Shown: positions 52,665-63,377, counted from the first letter of the stretch. The stretch is 64,000 bases of DNA from Meira nashicola (GCA_001600355.1 BCJU01000001.1:951178-1015177); one strand, 5' to 3'. Notes: a model not told the origin generated them from the letters alone. Made by a program: numbers and translations.

Positions 52665-52982
52665 ATGGTTACTTTTGTAGGTCGGATTTATAATATGACT
52701 ATAGTTTTTGCAACATTTTTGGCCTTTGCACGTTCGAATCCGATAATTTCATCAAAATCAGCTAGGCAACTTGCAAATGCAGGAGGACAGGTATTACAAG
52801 CAGTGATGGAAAATGATCACTGGAAAACCGTAGAGGATATCAAGCACAAATTAGTTGGAGTAGGGACGAAAGAAGCTCCAAAAATATCTATTCGTCCTTC
52901 ATCTTACAACAAACTTCCACAACAACTTAATTCGCTCAAATCGTCAACCGGAAAAGTACTGCAAAGTGCACATGTACACTGA
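52665..52982 (+). CDS. small possibly secreted protein
   Basis: 105 aa; no family recognised. The N-terminus fits a signal peptide: a short start (MVTFVGRIYNMT), a hydrophobic core (IVFATFLAFA), and a plausible cleavage region near ARS-N (about residue 24). The mature part of about 80 residues is basic, contains no cysteine and has no repeats. An internal Met at residue 11 (52695) would give a shorter version that keeps the hydrophobic core. Small secreted proteins are common in plant-associated smut relatives, but nothing here shows an effector role. The frame is short enough that a chance ORF, or a fragment of a longer spliced gene, is possible. It converges with eL37. Confidence 0.4.
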   Translation: MVTFVGRIYNMTIVFATFLAFARSNPIISSKSARQLANAGGQVLQAVMENDHWKTVEDIKHKLVGVGTKEAPKISIRPSSYNKLPQQLNSLKSSTGKVLQSAHVH

Positions 52983-53435
52983 AGTCACTTTACGTACTCA
53001 TCCTGTGTCTTATCATCTTATGCAACCGGTATCAAAACATTGGATCGCAATCTGCAGCTTCTGCACGAACCAGGAATCCACCCCTCTCAACACTACGTCC
53101 TAGTGACACACTTTCCCACTTGTAAGCTTAGAATAGATGTATTGTGCCGGAACATACAATAGATGTTCTTTTGGAATGTTGATGATGGTGCGATGGTAGT
53201 AACATTTGGTGAATCTGTTCCAATAAAGAATGAGATTCGTATGCATACAAGACGGATCATGTGGCGATCCAATCGAAGAAATTAGCACGATCCATATTCA
53301 TCGAAATTGTTTGTTGAGAAAGATGTGCGTCGAAGATACCAAAAAAGTAAGTCGATTGTCAAAGCTTTGTCTAACGAGCATATTGATGAAATTGGATTGT
53401 GTGTCGTATAATGATCGTATCAGATCGAAAGCGCT
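52983..53435. other. convergent 3' intergenic, small gene / eL37
   Basis: About 450 bp. A 69-codon frame at 53230-53439 exists but overlaps the eL37 stop region and shows no recognisable content, so I treat the stretch as non-coding. Confidence 0.4.
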
Positions 53436-53948
53436 TTAAGCGGAAGCGGCAACGGCCTTACGTGTAGCGACACCAGAACGGAAACCGTTCTTGGCACGAC
53501 GTGGGACATCCTTCATATGACGCATACGACCAGTACCGGTTGTTCTTCTCCTTTGAGCTTTTTGACCCCATTCGAATGAACGGATCTTAGCAGCTGGGTA
53601 TCCACAAGCAGCACATGTCTTCTTTTGACGGTGCAACGAACGCTTGTTGCAGCGACGGCAGATTGTGTGAGTTTTTGTATGTCTCTTACCGAATGCTTGA
53701 GTACCCTTCGTCACTGTAGAGTTGAAAGAAAAGATTTAGAAAAGTGGTGTTAATGTATGTTCTTTGAATAAGGTGTTGGTGGTTTTTCGTTCATTGCCAT
53801 CGCATAGAAATGTCGAGTATATCTCATCTTCCAACCCAATACGTCCGCACTTAGATCCCTCCATATTCTACTCTCACAGCTTCCCTGATTTCCTCCAACA
53901 TCTCTCTGTCGCTATCTGTCTCCTTTACTACGCTCATTAATACTTACT
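53436..53948 (-). CDS. RPL37: ribosomal protein eL37
   Basis: Two exons: complement(join(53436..53713, 53948..53948)), 92 aa. A zinc-binding protein of the 60S subunit. The coding exon reads [21 protein letters not shown], with the four Cys of the zinc ribbon (CRRC and CAAC pairs), then [12 protein letters not shown] and a basic tail. The exon has no ATG: it opens after CTCTACAG with TG-ACG-AAG. Upstream, AAGA is followed by GTAAGT, so the A before the donor joins TG to make the initiator codon. The start codon is thus split A|TG by a 234-nt intron. The family start MTKGT supports this. Divergent from eL30, sharing one promoter. Confidence 0.9.
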
Positions 53949-54332
53949 CTTGACCTGATTTCTCCTTTAACGATGGTGAAGGATAGGAAGAAGAACGTAT
54001 TCAACACTATTAAGCAGACCTTGTGCCTGTTCCAAGCCAAAAACCCACTTTAGAGCAGGTTTCCCTCCAAACTGCTTATTCCCCTGCCATTGTGCAAGCG
54101 ATTAGAGAGACGCGCCAGGTCAAGCCAATGCGGCAAGCAGATTTTTCGAAGTGAAATTATCACGTGTGAGTCAGAACACGTGAGCTTCTTCTTATTTTCA
54201 GCCTTTTTGTGCAAACGCGGTGGTTATGCTGCGCAGCGCAAATCGAGTAGCGATTGTAGCTGCCCAAAGAACGCAGCCATTCATCTTCTTTCTCAACACC
54301 CTTCGTCACCACAACCCGATCAAATTTACAAA
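53949..54332. promoter_or_regulatory. shared promoter of divergent eL37 and eL30 genes
   Basis: About 385 bp between the eL37 start and the predicted eL30 5' UTR donor; part of it is transcribed leader. Two CACGTG E-boxes at 54161-54166 and 54177-54182 lie 16 bp apart, near the middle, as TCACGTG and CACGTGA in mirror orientation. CACGTG is bound by bHLH factors such as Cbf1, which regulates ribosomal protein genes in some yeasts. Co-regulation of the pair is inference. Confidence 0.6.
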
Positions 54333-54656
54333 GTAAGTATATTGCGATAGAAGATACGACAGCTAAGTCTGCGGTTTGACAGAAAGCGATGGAAACAATG
54401 ACGAATTATACATATTACGACTAGGCGAGAGATATGAGAGTTGGGAAGATATAACTGGCACTGGTAACTCATTTTTCTCGACAATGGGAGAGGATCCATT
54501 TTCGTTTGCTTTCGAATGCTTGTCATCACCTTTCATTTCTATCGACATCGACTCTTTTTTACGATACCTGCAACCCGCATTCTAGCAGCATCTTCCTGGT
54601 ATAGTTCGCCTCGACAGAACATAATACTTATTCGCTGCCCGCTCCTCCTTTTACAG
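54333..54656 (+). other. 5' UTR intron of eL30 ending at the start codon
   Basis: The donor GTAAGTATAT at 54333 and the acceptor CCTTTTACAG ending at 54656 bound a 324-nt intron, and the next three bases are the eL30 ATG. I saw no C/D or H/ACA snoRNA boxes inside. The donor could be elsewhere, but the acceptor is strong. Confidence 0.6.
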
Positions 54657-55082
54657 ATGGCACCCAAGGCAAAGAAGACCACAAGCGATAACATCAACAG
54701 CAAGCTACAACTTGTTATCAAAAGTGGAAAGGTCTCTCTTGGACTCAAATCCGCCTTAAAGTCTATGCGTAGCGGAAAGGCAAAGTTGGTTCTCATCTCT
54801 GCCAACACCCCTCCATTGCGCAAATCCGAATTGGAATACTACGCCATGTTGAGCAAGACTAGCGTTCATCACTACCAAGGAAGCAACGTCGCTCTCGGTA
54901 CCGCTGCCGGAAAGTTGTTCCGTGTTGGGTATGTATCAGTGTCTTCGAGATGGACAGAATGAAAGTTCATTGCTGGGTGATTGTCTTACCTTACTGACAT
55001 GAATCTGTTTTCTCTTCTTTCTAGTGTCATGACCGTTTTGGACGCTGGTGACTCTGACTTGTTGAGCACCGTTGCCGCATAA
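54657..55082 (+). CDS. RPL30: ribosomal protein eL30
   Basis: Two coding exons: join(54657..54928, 55025..55082), 109 aa. A 60S subunit protein of the L7Ae-like kink-turn-binding fold. The sequence is typical throughout: [20 protein letters not shown], then [53 protein letters not shown] and the C-terminal [13 protein letters not shown]. The coding intron has donor GTATGT and acceptor TTTCTAG and splits RVG-VMT after two bases of a codon. The ATG directly follows a TTTTACAG acceptor, so a further intron lies in the 5' UTR. In yeast, L30 represses splicing of its own transcript through a purine-rich loop near the 5' splice site; whether this gene does so is unknown. Confidence 0.95.
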
Positions 55083-56097
55083 GGTGGATAAGGATCGACA
55101 ATCCCAATCCGACATTATGCTCTTACACATCCTTCACAGTCTTTTGCCTCGCATTCTTATGTACACTTTCCATCACACCCTCTAGGCCAGAGGGCGCATC
55201 ATATTATGGCCAACCAAAAGCATATATTACATGAATAAGCAATTTGAGTGGGGTTTCAGCGTGAATGTGTTGTGGGATGCCACAGAAGAGCTGCAAGGCT
55301 CACATTAAGAGCCCTAAATTTGAGAAGTCCTAGTCTATAGTAGACATGTAATTGAGCTTATGGCTGATCTTTGGTGTGGGAAACTCCATTCTATATATAG
55401 GTAGATGGTATAAGTTCAATGATGTGATAAGGTTTCTCACAGGTAGCAGCCAGATATGTGTACTAATTGCTTTAATTTCCAAGCTGACTGTTCCAGTGCC
55501 TCTATCATGAAGAGGGGCAATTTGAAGTCTTCATATATGTATACATGTGAAGGTGGTATGTAGAACGTGCTACTCAAATTCAGTTCCCCCTATCGAACAC
55601 ATGGAAATTCTCTCATGGTGATTTCGCCGTTTCTCATGAATTTGAAGAACGCAAATGCATCCGTCCTAATAAATCTCACCATTGTCACGATCGATTGCGA
55701 GCTTTTGGTGCGCGGCAAGAGACCGCTTCCGTTAAAAACACAAACGACATGTGCCTAGACGCGTTAAATTGATTAATTTTAAAGCTTGAAGGGCACATGA
55801 AAGTAAAAAAACGAATAAAAGTTAAAAAACTCTTAGAGTGTTACTGTGGCGATGTCCATTAAAATGTTACTGGAGGTTGTATAGTACCTACCCCTCCATC
55901 TTGATCTTTTACTTTGAACTTAACTCCGAATATACACATGTACCTATGCTCTTTTCGGATCACAACTTGACCAACAACTTTCATCAATAAAAGTCAGCTT
56001 TACCATATTCAAGCAAAAGCAAACAATTTCTAGAATGGTCCCTGCTGGCCTCACATTATTTAACTTGTAAGAAGATTTGTGCAAACGATTCATCAAA
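55083..56097. other. intergenic, eL30 to MET30
   Basis: About 1 kb without a gene. It should contain the eL30 3' UTR and the MET30 promoter. It is AT-rich with scattered short repeats of TATATGTA type. I saw no snRNA, tRNA or other RNA gene, though small structured RNAs would be easy to miss by eye. Confidence 0.4.
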
Positions 56098-58996
56098 ATG
56101 AAGACAATAGATGGATCGATAGGATCGGGTGACGTTCAACGGAGAAGTGTTTCAACGTCACCAAAGGGAAAGAAGCGTAAATTGGAAGAAGAAGATCATG
56201 TGGAAGCATTAAGGACCAAACAATTCTCCGATAGCTCTAGACCGGAAAGCATTGGATCACCACATCGATCTTCGTTCAGCAAAACATCAGCAGCATCGCA
56301 ATCATCTTCCAGCCTCCTTCGTGCTGCCGCTACAGGAGGTCCAGCAGAAGGTAGAGGCTTACGTGGTGTAGATGCAGAGGTGAACACTGAGGTTGATGAA
56401 TGCGGCTCTTTCAAATTACCAACTATCAAAAGTCTGACCACACCCGGAGTGAGCGGCTCAAAGAATCCGCCAAATAAGATGTGCATCCGACATCAGAGTA
56501 TGGCTGATGAGGATAAGACAGCAAGACTTCAAAAGGTGAGTATGCCGACTTTTCATCATACTGCATCATATCCGCAATTCAAGCCAACTTGGTATTCCAT
56601 ATGGATACGAAGTTGGTCCTTCCTAATTCATTCGAATTAGTGAGGGATATTGCCATACCAACCTTAAAAACCCGCTCAGTTTGAGGCGTTGATCTGTTTC
56701 CATCAAGGTTGCACGTAGATCAACAGCTATAGAAGTAGCGAGACATCCTTTTCTGAAACGTTTATCATGTTCATCTTACTGACATAATTTTTTTTAATTG
56801 CAGTCAATTGAATCATTGCCTCTTGCTGACCAAACAGCAGTCAATACGGTTTGGTCTTTATTTTCATCTTCGCCACACCCACGACGTGCATTAATACTTC
56901 AAGGTCTTTTGACAATGTGCTGTTCCTCACAATTGTCCCTTTTAAGCCAAGAACTCTCGTTGGCAATTCGATTGGACCCTTTCTCTCTTTTCCCACGTGA
57001 AATTAGTCTCAGGATTCTCAAGCATCTCGATGCAATGACTTTGGGCAGAGCAGCGCAAGTATCTCGAACTTGGAAGAGCTTAGCAGACGATGATCTTTTA
57101 TGGCGCAACATGTGTGAGCAACATATCGAGCGGAAGTGCGAAAAATGTGGTTGGGGTTTGCCATTGCTTAATGAGCGAAGGAAAAGACCACAACCACAGC
57201 CGGCTCACAATGTAACACAACAACGACCTTCTCCTCCCGAAAGTTCACAAAAAGAAGAAGACGCGAAAGAAGAACCAGGATTAACGCAAGGTAGTTCAGC
57301 TCAAGGCGGTTCTTTAAAGCGAGCCGTTACAGCAGCGGCTAATGCTGTCGCTTTGTCCAAGAATGCTTCTCACTCCCGTAGTACTTCTCGTGCTCCAAGC
57401 CCAAGTCCACCTTCAGGCTACGATCAGCCATCCGTTGCTCCAGCTACACGACCATGGAAAACAGTATATTGCGAACGGCTAGCAATCGAGCGTAATTGGC
57501 GCAAGGGTCGATATACGACTAAAGTACTAACTGGACATACAGATGGCATTATGTGCTTGCAGTTCAGTGAATCGCTCACTCATCCTGCATTTCCTATTGT
57601 GATCACTGGATCGTACGATCGTACGGCACGAGTTTGGAATATGGAAACAGGTGAACAATTACGGGTTTTGAAAGGGCACACAAGAGGAGTACGTTGCTTG
57701 CAATTCGATGAAGCTAAATTGATCACCGGTAGTATGGATCGAACACTGAAGATCTGGAATTGGAGAACGGGTGAATTAATGCGAACATTAGAGGGGCATA
57801 CGGAGGGAATCGTTTGCTTAAATTATAATAATCATATTTTGGCTAGTGGAAGTGCAGATAGCAACGTGAAAATTTGGAATTTCCGTAGCGGTGAATGTTT
57901 CACTCTTCGTGGTCATACAGATTGGGTCAATGCTGTATCACTTTGGAGCGGAAACGGCCGAGCAGGTATCAAAAGTACACGCTGGGATGATGACAATGAT
58001 GACGGCACAAATTCGACATTCTTGTTCTCGGCTTCTGATGATGGAACGATCAGATTGTGGGATTTGCGTGCACGTGAAAGCTTGATGAGCTTTGATGGTC
58101 ACGTTGGCCAAGTACAAAGTATCAAATTAGTCATGTTGGATGAAACTGCTGTCCATAAGCTTGTCATCAATGCGGCAGGCGGTGCAGGTGCAGATCAAGC
58201 TGAAAATATTCAACGTCGTCAAATGCAAGCTCAACGAAGTCAAACTTCCACTGGTAACGCAGAAGTTGAAAATCGGGCAAATCAAACGGGTTCTTATTTT
58301 GTCAATCCGTCAAACGGAGGTGTTACTTCTGTGAATGCACCTGCTACAGTAGAACAAGCAAATGCAAACTCTGTCAGTTGTGGATACAATCCTCCAGCTG
58401 TACCTGGAGGTAGAACAGCAGGCTCAGGCTCTGCTCCAGCAATACCTAATCGTTTCCAAGATACCAGCTCCTCTATCTTCGGTAACACTAAGACCAAACC
58501 CGTCAAGAGTGGTGAAAAGATTGATGAGAATTTGTTATTGTTGCAAAAACGACTTTACGAAGCTGGTTTAGTGGAGGCACTGCCATTGGATGCGGATATG
58601 ACCGACTTAGAAGGTCCCCTTTCGCCATTTTGGAGTGGTAATACGCAAAATGCCAATCCTAACTCTCATCATGCTCCCCAACGTCCGATCTTGATCTCTG
58701 CTTCTTTAGATAACACGATCAGGTTATGGTGTGTTCGAACAGGCAGATGCATTCGTACTTTATTTGGACATACGGAAGGTATTTGGAGTTTAAGTTTGGA
58801 CAAATTACGTATCGCAAGCGCTAGTCACGATCGTTGTATCAAAACTTGGGATACAGATACAGGAATGTGTAAGCAAACATTTGTTGGACATAGAGGTGCT
58901 GTAACATGTGTTCAATTGGGAGATGATAAGATCGTTAGTGGAAGTGATGATGGCGATTGCCGGATTTGGAGCTTTGCACCCGCGCCTGTTTCATGA
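56098..58996 (+). CDS. MET30: F-box/WD40 ubiquitin-ligase subunit, Met30/SconB type
   Basis: Two exons: join(56098..56535, 56804..58996), 876 aa. The donor GTGAGT and acceptor TTAATTGCAG bound a 268-nt intron. As part of SCF it recruits sulfur-pathway activators (Met4/Cys3) for ubiquitination when methionine is plentiful. The SconB signature is clear: LPLADQTAVNTVWSLFSSSP, then PRRALILQGLLTMCCSSQL, an F-box at about 205-250 (DPFSLFPREISLRIL), and CEQHIERKCEKCGWGLPLL. WD repeats begin near residue 385, with GSYDRTARVWNMETGEQLR, GSMDRTLKIWNWRTGE and the diagnostic LRGHTDWVNAV. A 180-residue Gln/Asn/Ser-rich insert (about 592-772) splits the propeller before the final repeats. The N-terminal exon carries a basic KGKKRK stretch, probably nuclear. 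The ATG at 56098 is the first in-frame Met. Confidence 0.88.
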
Positions 58997-60644
58997 GAGA
59001 AAATAATCAAAATCAAAAGGAGAAAGAATAGCAAATTTCGTCTTTTCGTTGTACTACTATACATATATGTGACCACTAATTTTTGGTGTCGATCGGTTTT
59101 TGAATTTCGTCCATACCCCCTTCTAAACCTTACTTTAAAAAATAAGAAGAAGCAACGCCAATAATCATAAACCACTCTTCGCTTTGTATTTGTATATAAT
59201 TTGTTCCCGATTATATGTATCTATTTTGTATGAAACAATTTTACTTCAAGTGAATTTTTCAAATTCAGATCTTCCCAATTTCTTGGCATCTTTCAACAAG
59301 CGTTTGGCCTATCGGGAATTGAAAACAGATCTATCACTTTATCTTAGCGTATATGAAAAAGAACGAGTTATGGCCTGAGATCGAATCTGGTCGTACGAGC
59401 AACCTATGGGATTGCGTTTGTAGCCCGCTAAAGGAAGTTTCCTGTCCAAAAAATCACTCTGCAGCTATGCCAAAAATATCCACAACGCTAGCGTCGGCAC
59501 TGCCTCTTTCTTGCTTTGAAATCAGGTGAGAAATTTACTGCATAAAATCCACTTGAATTAGCGCGACGTCCCCAAAAATTACACCTTGGCATAAGGTGCA
59601 TCATCATTAACCCTCCTCCTCCTCCACGTTAAAAGTAGAGGCATGAAAACACATGTCTTAAAAACAAACACATGTCCGATCTATCCGGTTGATGCAAACT
59701 TCCGGATTTATAATTACGTACATCGATTAAGCATGGAATGAAAGATTAACGAAATGATGACGAGGCCTTCACTTATGCCTAGTGCAACGCCACCTCTTCT
59801 CCCTTCATTCTGTGGAGGGTTGAATGTATGTAATGTATACAAATATAGAAATAAAGGCGGTGTAAAAATGCGTAAGCAGTGAGTGCGTCTACGCTGTGCT
59901 GAGTTGTGTAATAGGTATAGACAAGAACGATGATTTTCAATACAGCCAGATTAAGTTTAGTCTTATTTTTTTTCTCCTGTTAACGCAGGCCGAGCCTTTG
60001 TATCAGAAGGCTCACACAGCCCGCGTATTTGCACTGCGCTGTACGAATTGTAAGAACCAGAGAAGGTTATGAAATGATTAAGCGCTGCTTCTATTGCAAA
60101 AAAAAATATACATAGGTATATGCTCTTGCAAAGGCGGTGCCGGAAAATTTATGCGGCAAATATTCACTGTATGCGTATGTACCTGCTTAAAGTTGGATTA
60201 GCAGCAAAAGGCACACAAACGCCGAAGAGAAGTTTAAAGGGTTAATAACATAAACCGATTGCGAAACGTCGTTAGACATACTTGCAATCCAATCGATATT
60301 CTCACTCATCATCATCATCAACAACAACCATTGTATCAAATTTCAATCACTCGATCTCTTACTCATTTTAAAATTGCAATTGGTCCTCGCACCAAAAGAT
60401 CGAAACGTCAACAGAATTTCAATAATCGGCGGTTATTCGATTACCGCATTCTACTTTCTTCGTGTACAATTTTTTATTTCAGTCTCGGACTCTTTAAGCA
60501 ACTCAATACCCAGCTCTTACACTTCAATTTCTGACTATATTCGACTTCATCTGAGCACTTTCCTACATCGCATTTCCGACAGTTCGCCTTCTCTTCTACT
60601 ACCAATTCCCACTTCAGATAGAGCATACAACGACTATCTCCAAA
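58997..60644. other. long intergenic stretch, MET30 to SmgGDS-like
   Basis: About 1.65 kb, the longest gene-free part of the window. It should contain the MET30 3' UTR and the promoter of the next gene. A frame ending at 59378 after a TTTCAAATTCAG acceptor-like site reads oddly like the tail of a glutathione-transferase-type domain, but the upstream bases do not look coding. Short CCTCCTCC and CATCATCAT runs occur near 59610 and 60305. Confidence 0.4.
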
Positions 60645-63377
60645 ATGGCTTCCCCCATGATTACCGATGACACAACATCCGATCAACAGGATGCATCTCC
60701 CACGGAGTTGGCATTTGAATTGAATCCATATCTGCATTCCATAGAACGTGTTGCTGCAGATCATGGCTTACAACATGATTCCGGTGTCTCGTTTGGCGGA
60801 TCATCAAGCAAATCACCGAAACATGTCGAACCCACAGCAGGTACAGGATCTAACGAACAACCGAGAACGAGTAGATTCTTAATGACTCCAGCAGGTTCAT
60901 CAGCCAGCCTCAAACGTCCCAATGCATCTTCAGCAGAAGGATCACATTCTCGAATGAAGCGAATGATCGAAAGTCCAACATTGACAGGCGAATTCGATGC
61001 ACAAGAAGATATATGGGCAGACGTATCAAGAAGGTTGAAACCATTTGGTGATATCTTGCGACACGAAAGGCTAAGGACGGATCTAGGGAATACATCGTTG
61101 GCTGAAGATTGTGTGGGCTTACTAACCGAATCCATCAGACGTTTCAAGTCCGACTCCATCGCTCTATCAGAAGCTCAAGTAGAAACGATGAGAATCTTGG
61201 CAAATCTGTGTATAGACCACGATGAGAACCGGGAGAAGCTGTTAACAAAAGGTGCACCGCAAGGGATATCTGCTCTATTGCAGGTCATATTATCTTTGGA
61301 CGATGAATCTTTCAGGTCGGGCATTACCACCGTTTTACGAACAGCAGCTGGAGCTTTGCTAAATTTGCAATTGGATCATGCTTCCACACAAGCAGCTTTG
61401 CGAGCCGATGAGAGATCGATCGGAATGTTGCTCAAGCTTGCAACTGATGTTAGAGTGTACGAATTAGGAGATTGGTACAGACCTCCTCGGAATAAAAATG
61501 AGAACACAGAAGAGTGGAAGAAGCATGTGTCAACAGGATCAAGCGTTTCGACGTGGGCTTGGCGTATCATTCAAGATGTATGCTCGGGTGACGAAGAAGA
61601 AGGAAATGCAAAGTCAGAGAATATGGAAAAGACGAGTTCTTCTGATGAAGGTGAAAAGCCGATCGAAAGTTTAGTTTCAATCGACAAACCTTCTAAAGTG
61701 GCAAGCCTTCTAATACATCCTCTCAAGCGACTTATGCCATCTTCTTCGTCCAATTTAACTTTCCAGGGCAATTGGGATGCGGATGACGTGTCCGATATGA
61801 TGGAGTCCGATATGGATCTCGTGCAAATAGCAACAGAATTAATCGAATCATGCTCTCTTGACTCTAAGCCATTCCGTATCTCGGCTCTGGAAAAGGTAGA
61901 AATCGAAGGGCAAGAAAGCACAATTTTAGAATTCTTGGTACAATTTGCCGACTCTACACAGTGTCCGGCAGCCTGGTCTACCGATCGAGAGGAAAGTAGC
62001 GACCTACCTCCCAAACCTAGCGATGAAGAAGCAGCAAAAGAGGTTATCACAAAGTTCTCTAGAGCCAAAGCGGCAATCTCACGGGCGATCGTCTGTATTG
62101 TTGGAGAAGATGAGAATATGACGAAATTATTCGAAGGTCAAGGATCAGGTCAAGGAGGATGGTTTACCGAAAAGATGAAAGAATGGATGGAGAGAGATGC
62201 AAAAGATCGGGATGACTTGGTTAGTACGGCAATGTTGGCAGTAGGTAATTTGGCACGCAAAGATGCACATTGCATCGCTTTGGTACATGAACATCACATC
62301 GTGCCTACCTTGACAAGTTTATTAGAACCTTCTGCTGATATCAAAGTAGCACATGGTACAATGTGTCTATTGAAGAATTTAGCTATCCCGAGTCAGAATA
62401 AACGGATAATAGGTGCTTCTAATGATCTGATCTCCCGCCTTGGCATCTTCTTGGACAAGAGTAGAGATAATGTTCAGCCTTTGCAATTTGCCACAGTTGG
62501 TTTATTGAAGCATTTGTGCTCTTCAAATGTTGACAATTCGTTTGATTTCGTTCTTGGAAGTACACTATCTGCTCTTCTTGATCTTATTCGTCGAACAGAT
62601 GATGTTCCGACACGAATGGAAGGAACGAGAGTGTTGGTGAATGCAGTAAAGTCACTTTGGTCATCAGCATTGACTCCTTCTCCAAATTCAAGCAACCAAA
62701 CCATCGATCCAAACGCACGTCAGAAGGCAAGGCACGTTCTGACATGTGAACCAGTTGTCTTGGCATTATCAGAGATGGTGAAAAACAGTACAAAATATCC
62801 TGTTTTGGTTAACGAAGGTATTTTAGCCCTAACTTTGATCGCGGCTAGCATAGATGATCAATTATCAAGTGGAGCACAAATGGTTGCTAAAGCTTTGCAA
62901 ACGATTTCTTCGCCAACACGCAAATCAAGTGCTGCACCAATAAGCGGAAATTCTGCAACAACAAACGGAAATGAAGAGCAAGTTCCAAGATTACCTCAAA
63001 GGCAGACTACCTTGGACGCTTTAGCATCTGCCGCTCCTAATGCTTTACCCGTTTTACGATCAGGTGCAGATATGATTGCTACCGTTTTGGCACGTCGTGA
63101 TGCTAGAATGCCACCTCAATTTGCTAATAATGCATGTGCATTAGTACAAGCATTAGTCGCACCTAATCATTCGACAATTGCAGATGAAAAAGTTTCCGCT
63201 CCTGAAACCAGTGATCTAGTTGAAAGCAAGCCTGATACAAATGAGGGTGTCGATGCAGTTTCAAATTTGCTAAAGTCTTTACGTCCTGCATTAGAACAAT
63301 TGAGCACTGTAGGACCACAAGAATCTCTACCGATAGCCCAAAAAGCCTTGGATAGTGTAAGAGCGTTTTTGAAATGA
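60645..63377 (+). CDS. armadillo-repeat protein, SmgGDS (RAP1GDS1)-like
   Basis: Intronless, 910 aa. Animal SmgGDS is an armadillo-repeat exchange factor and chaperone for Rho and Rap GTPases, and fungi carry related proteins. The N-terminal 110 residues are disordered. From about residue 120, helical repeats are evident: LLTESIRRFKSDSIALSEAQ, MRILANLCIDHDENREKLL, AAGALLNLQLDH, VSTAMLAVGNLARKDAHCI, HGTMCLLKNLAIPSQNKRII and VGLLKHLCSSNVDNSF. The asparagines in the NLA and NLC positions are typical of armadillo repeats. Acidic, Glu-rich loops interrupt the repeats at about 320-345 and 455-470. The start ATG at 60645 is followed by a second in-frame Met at residue 5. I assign the family by repeat pattern and size; other armadillo proteins remain possible. 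Confidence 0.65.
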   Translation: MASPMITDDTTSDQQDASPTELAFELNPYLHSIERVAADHGLQHDSGVSFGGSSSKSPKHVEPTAGTGSNEQPRTSRFLMTPAGSSASLKRPNASSAEGSHSRMKRMIESPTLTGEFDAQEDIWADVSRRLKPFGDILRHERLRTDLGNTSLAEDCVGLLTESIRRFKSDSIALSEAQVETMRILANLCIDHDENREKLLTKGAPQGISALLQVILSLDDESFRSGITTVLRTAAGALLNLQLDHASTQAALRADERSIGMLLKLATDVRVYELGDWYRPPRNKNENTEEWKKHVSTGSSVSTWAWRIIQDVCSGDEEEGNAKSENMEKTSSSDEGEKPIESLVSIDKPSKVASLLIHPLKRLMPSSSSNLTFQGNWDADDVSDMMESDMDLVQIATELIESCSLDSKPFRISALEKVEIEGQESTILEFLVQFADSTQCPAAWSTDREESSDLPPKPSDEEAAKEVITKFSRAKAAISRAIVCIVGEDENMTKLFEGQGSGQGGWFTEKMKEWMERDAKDRDDLVSTAMLAVGNLARKDAHCIALVHEHHIVPTLTSLLEPSADIKVAHGTMCLLKNLAIPSQNKRIIGASNDLISRLGIFLDKSRDNVQPLQFATVGLLKHLCSSNVDNSFDFVLGSTLSALLDLIRRTDDVPTRMEGTRVLVNAVKSLWSSALTPSPNSSNQTIDPNARQKARHVLTCEPVVLALSEMVKNSTKYPVLVNEGILALTLIAASIDDQLSSGAQMVAKALQTISSPTRKSSAAPISGNSATTNGNEEQVPRLPQRQTTLDALASAAPNALPVLRSGADMIATVLARRDARMPPQFANNACALVQALVAPNHSTIADEKVSAPETSDLVESKPDTNEGVDAVSNLLKSLRPALEQLSTVGPQESLPIAQKALDSVRAFLK

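Noticed and set aside
52724..52740. GTTCGAATCC resembling a tRNA B box
   Set aside because: Flanking bases do not form a T-stem or acceptor stem, and there is no matching A box at the right distance.
53230..53439. 69-codon plus-strand frame
   Set aside because: It overlaps the eL37 stop region, has no recognised content and lacks any supporting signal.
53714..53947. snoRNA inside the eL37 intron
   Set aside because: No convincing C/D box pair or H/ACA structure could be read from the 234-nt intron.
59255..59378. Short frame resembling the end of a glutathione-transferase domain (LPNFLASFNKRLAYREL)
   Set aside because: The resemblance is brief. The bases upstream do not encode the rest of the domain, and no splice partner was found. 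At most a degraded relic.
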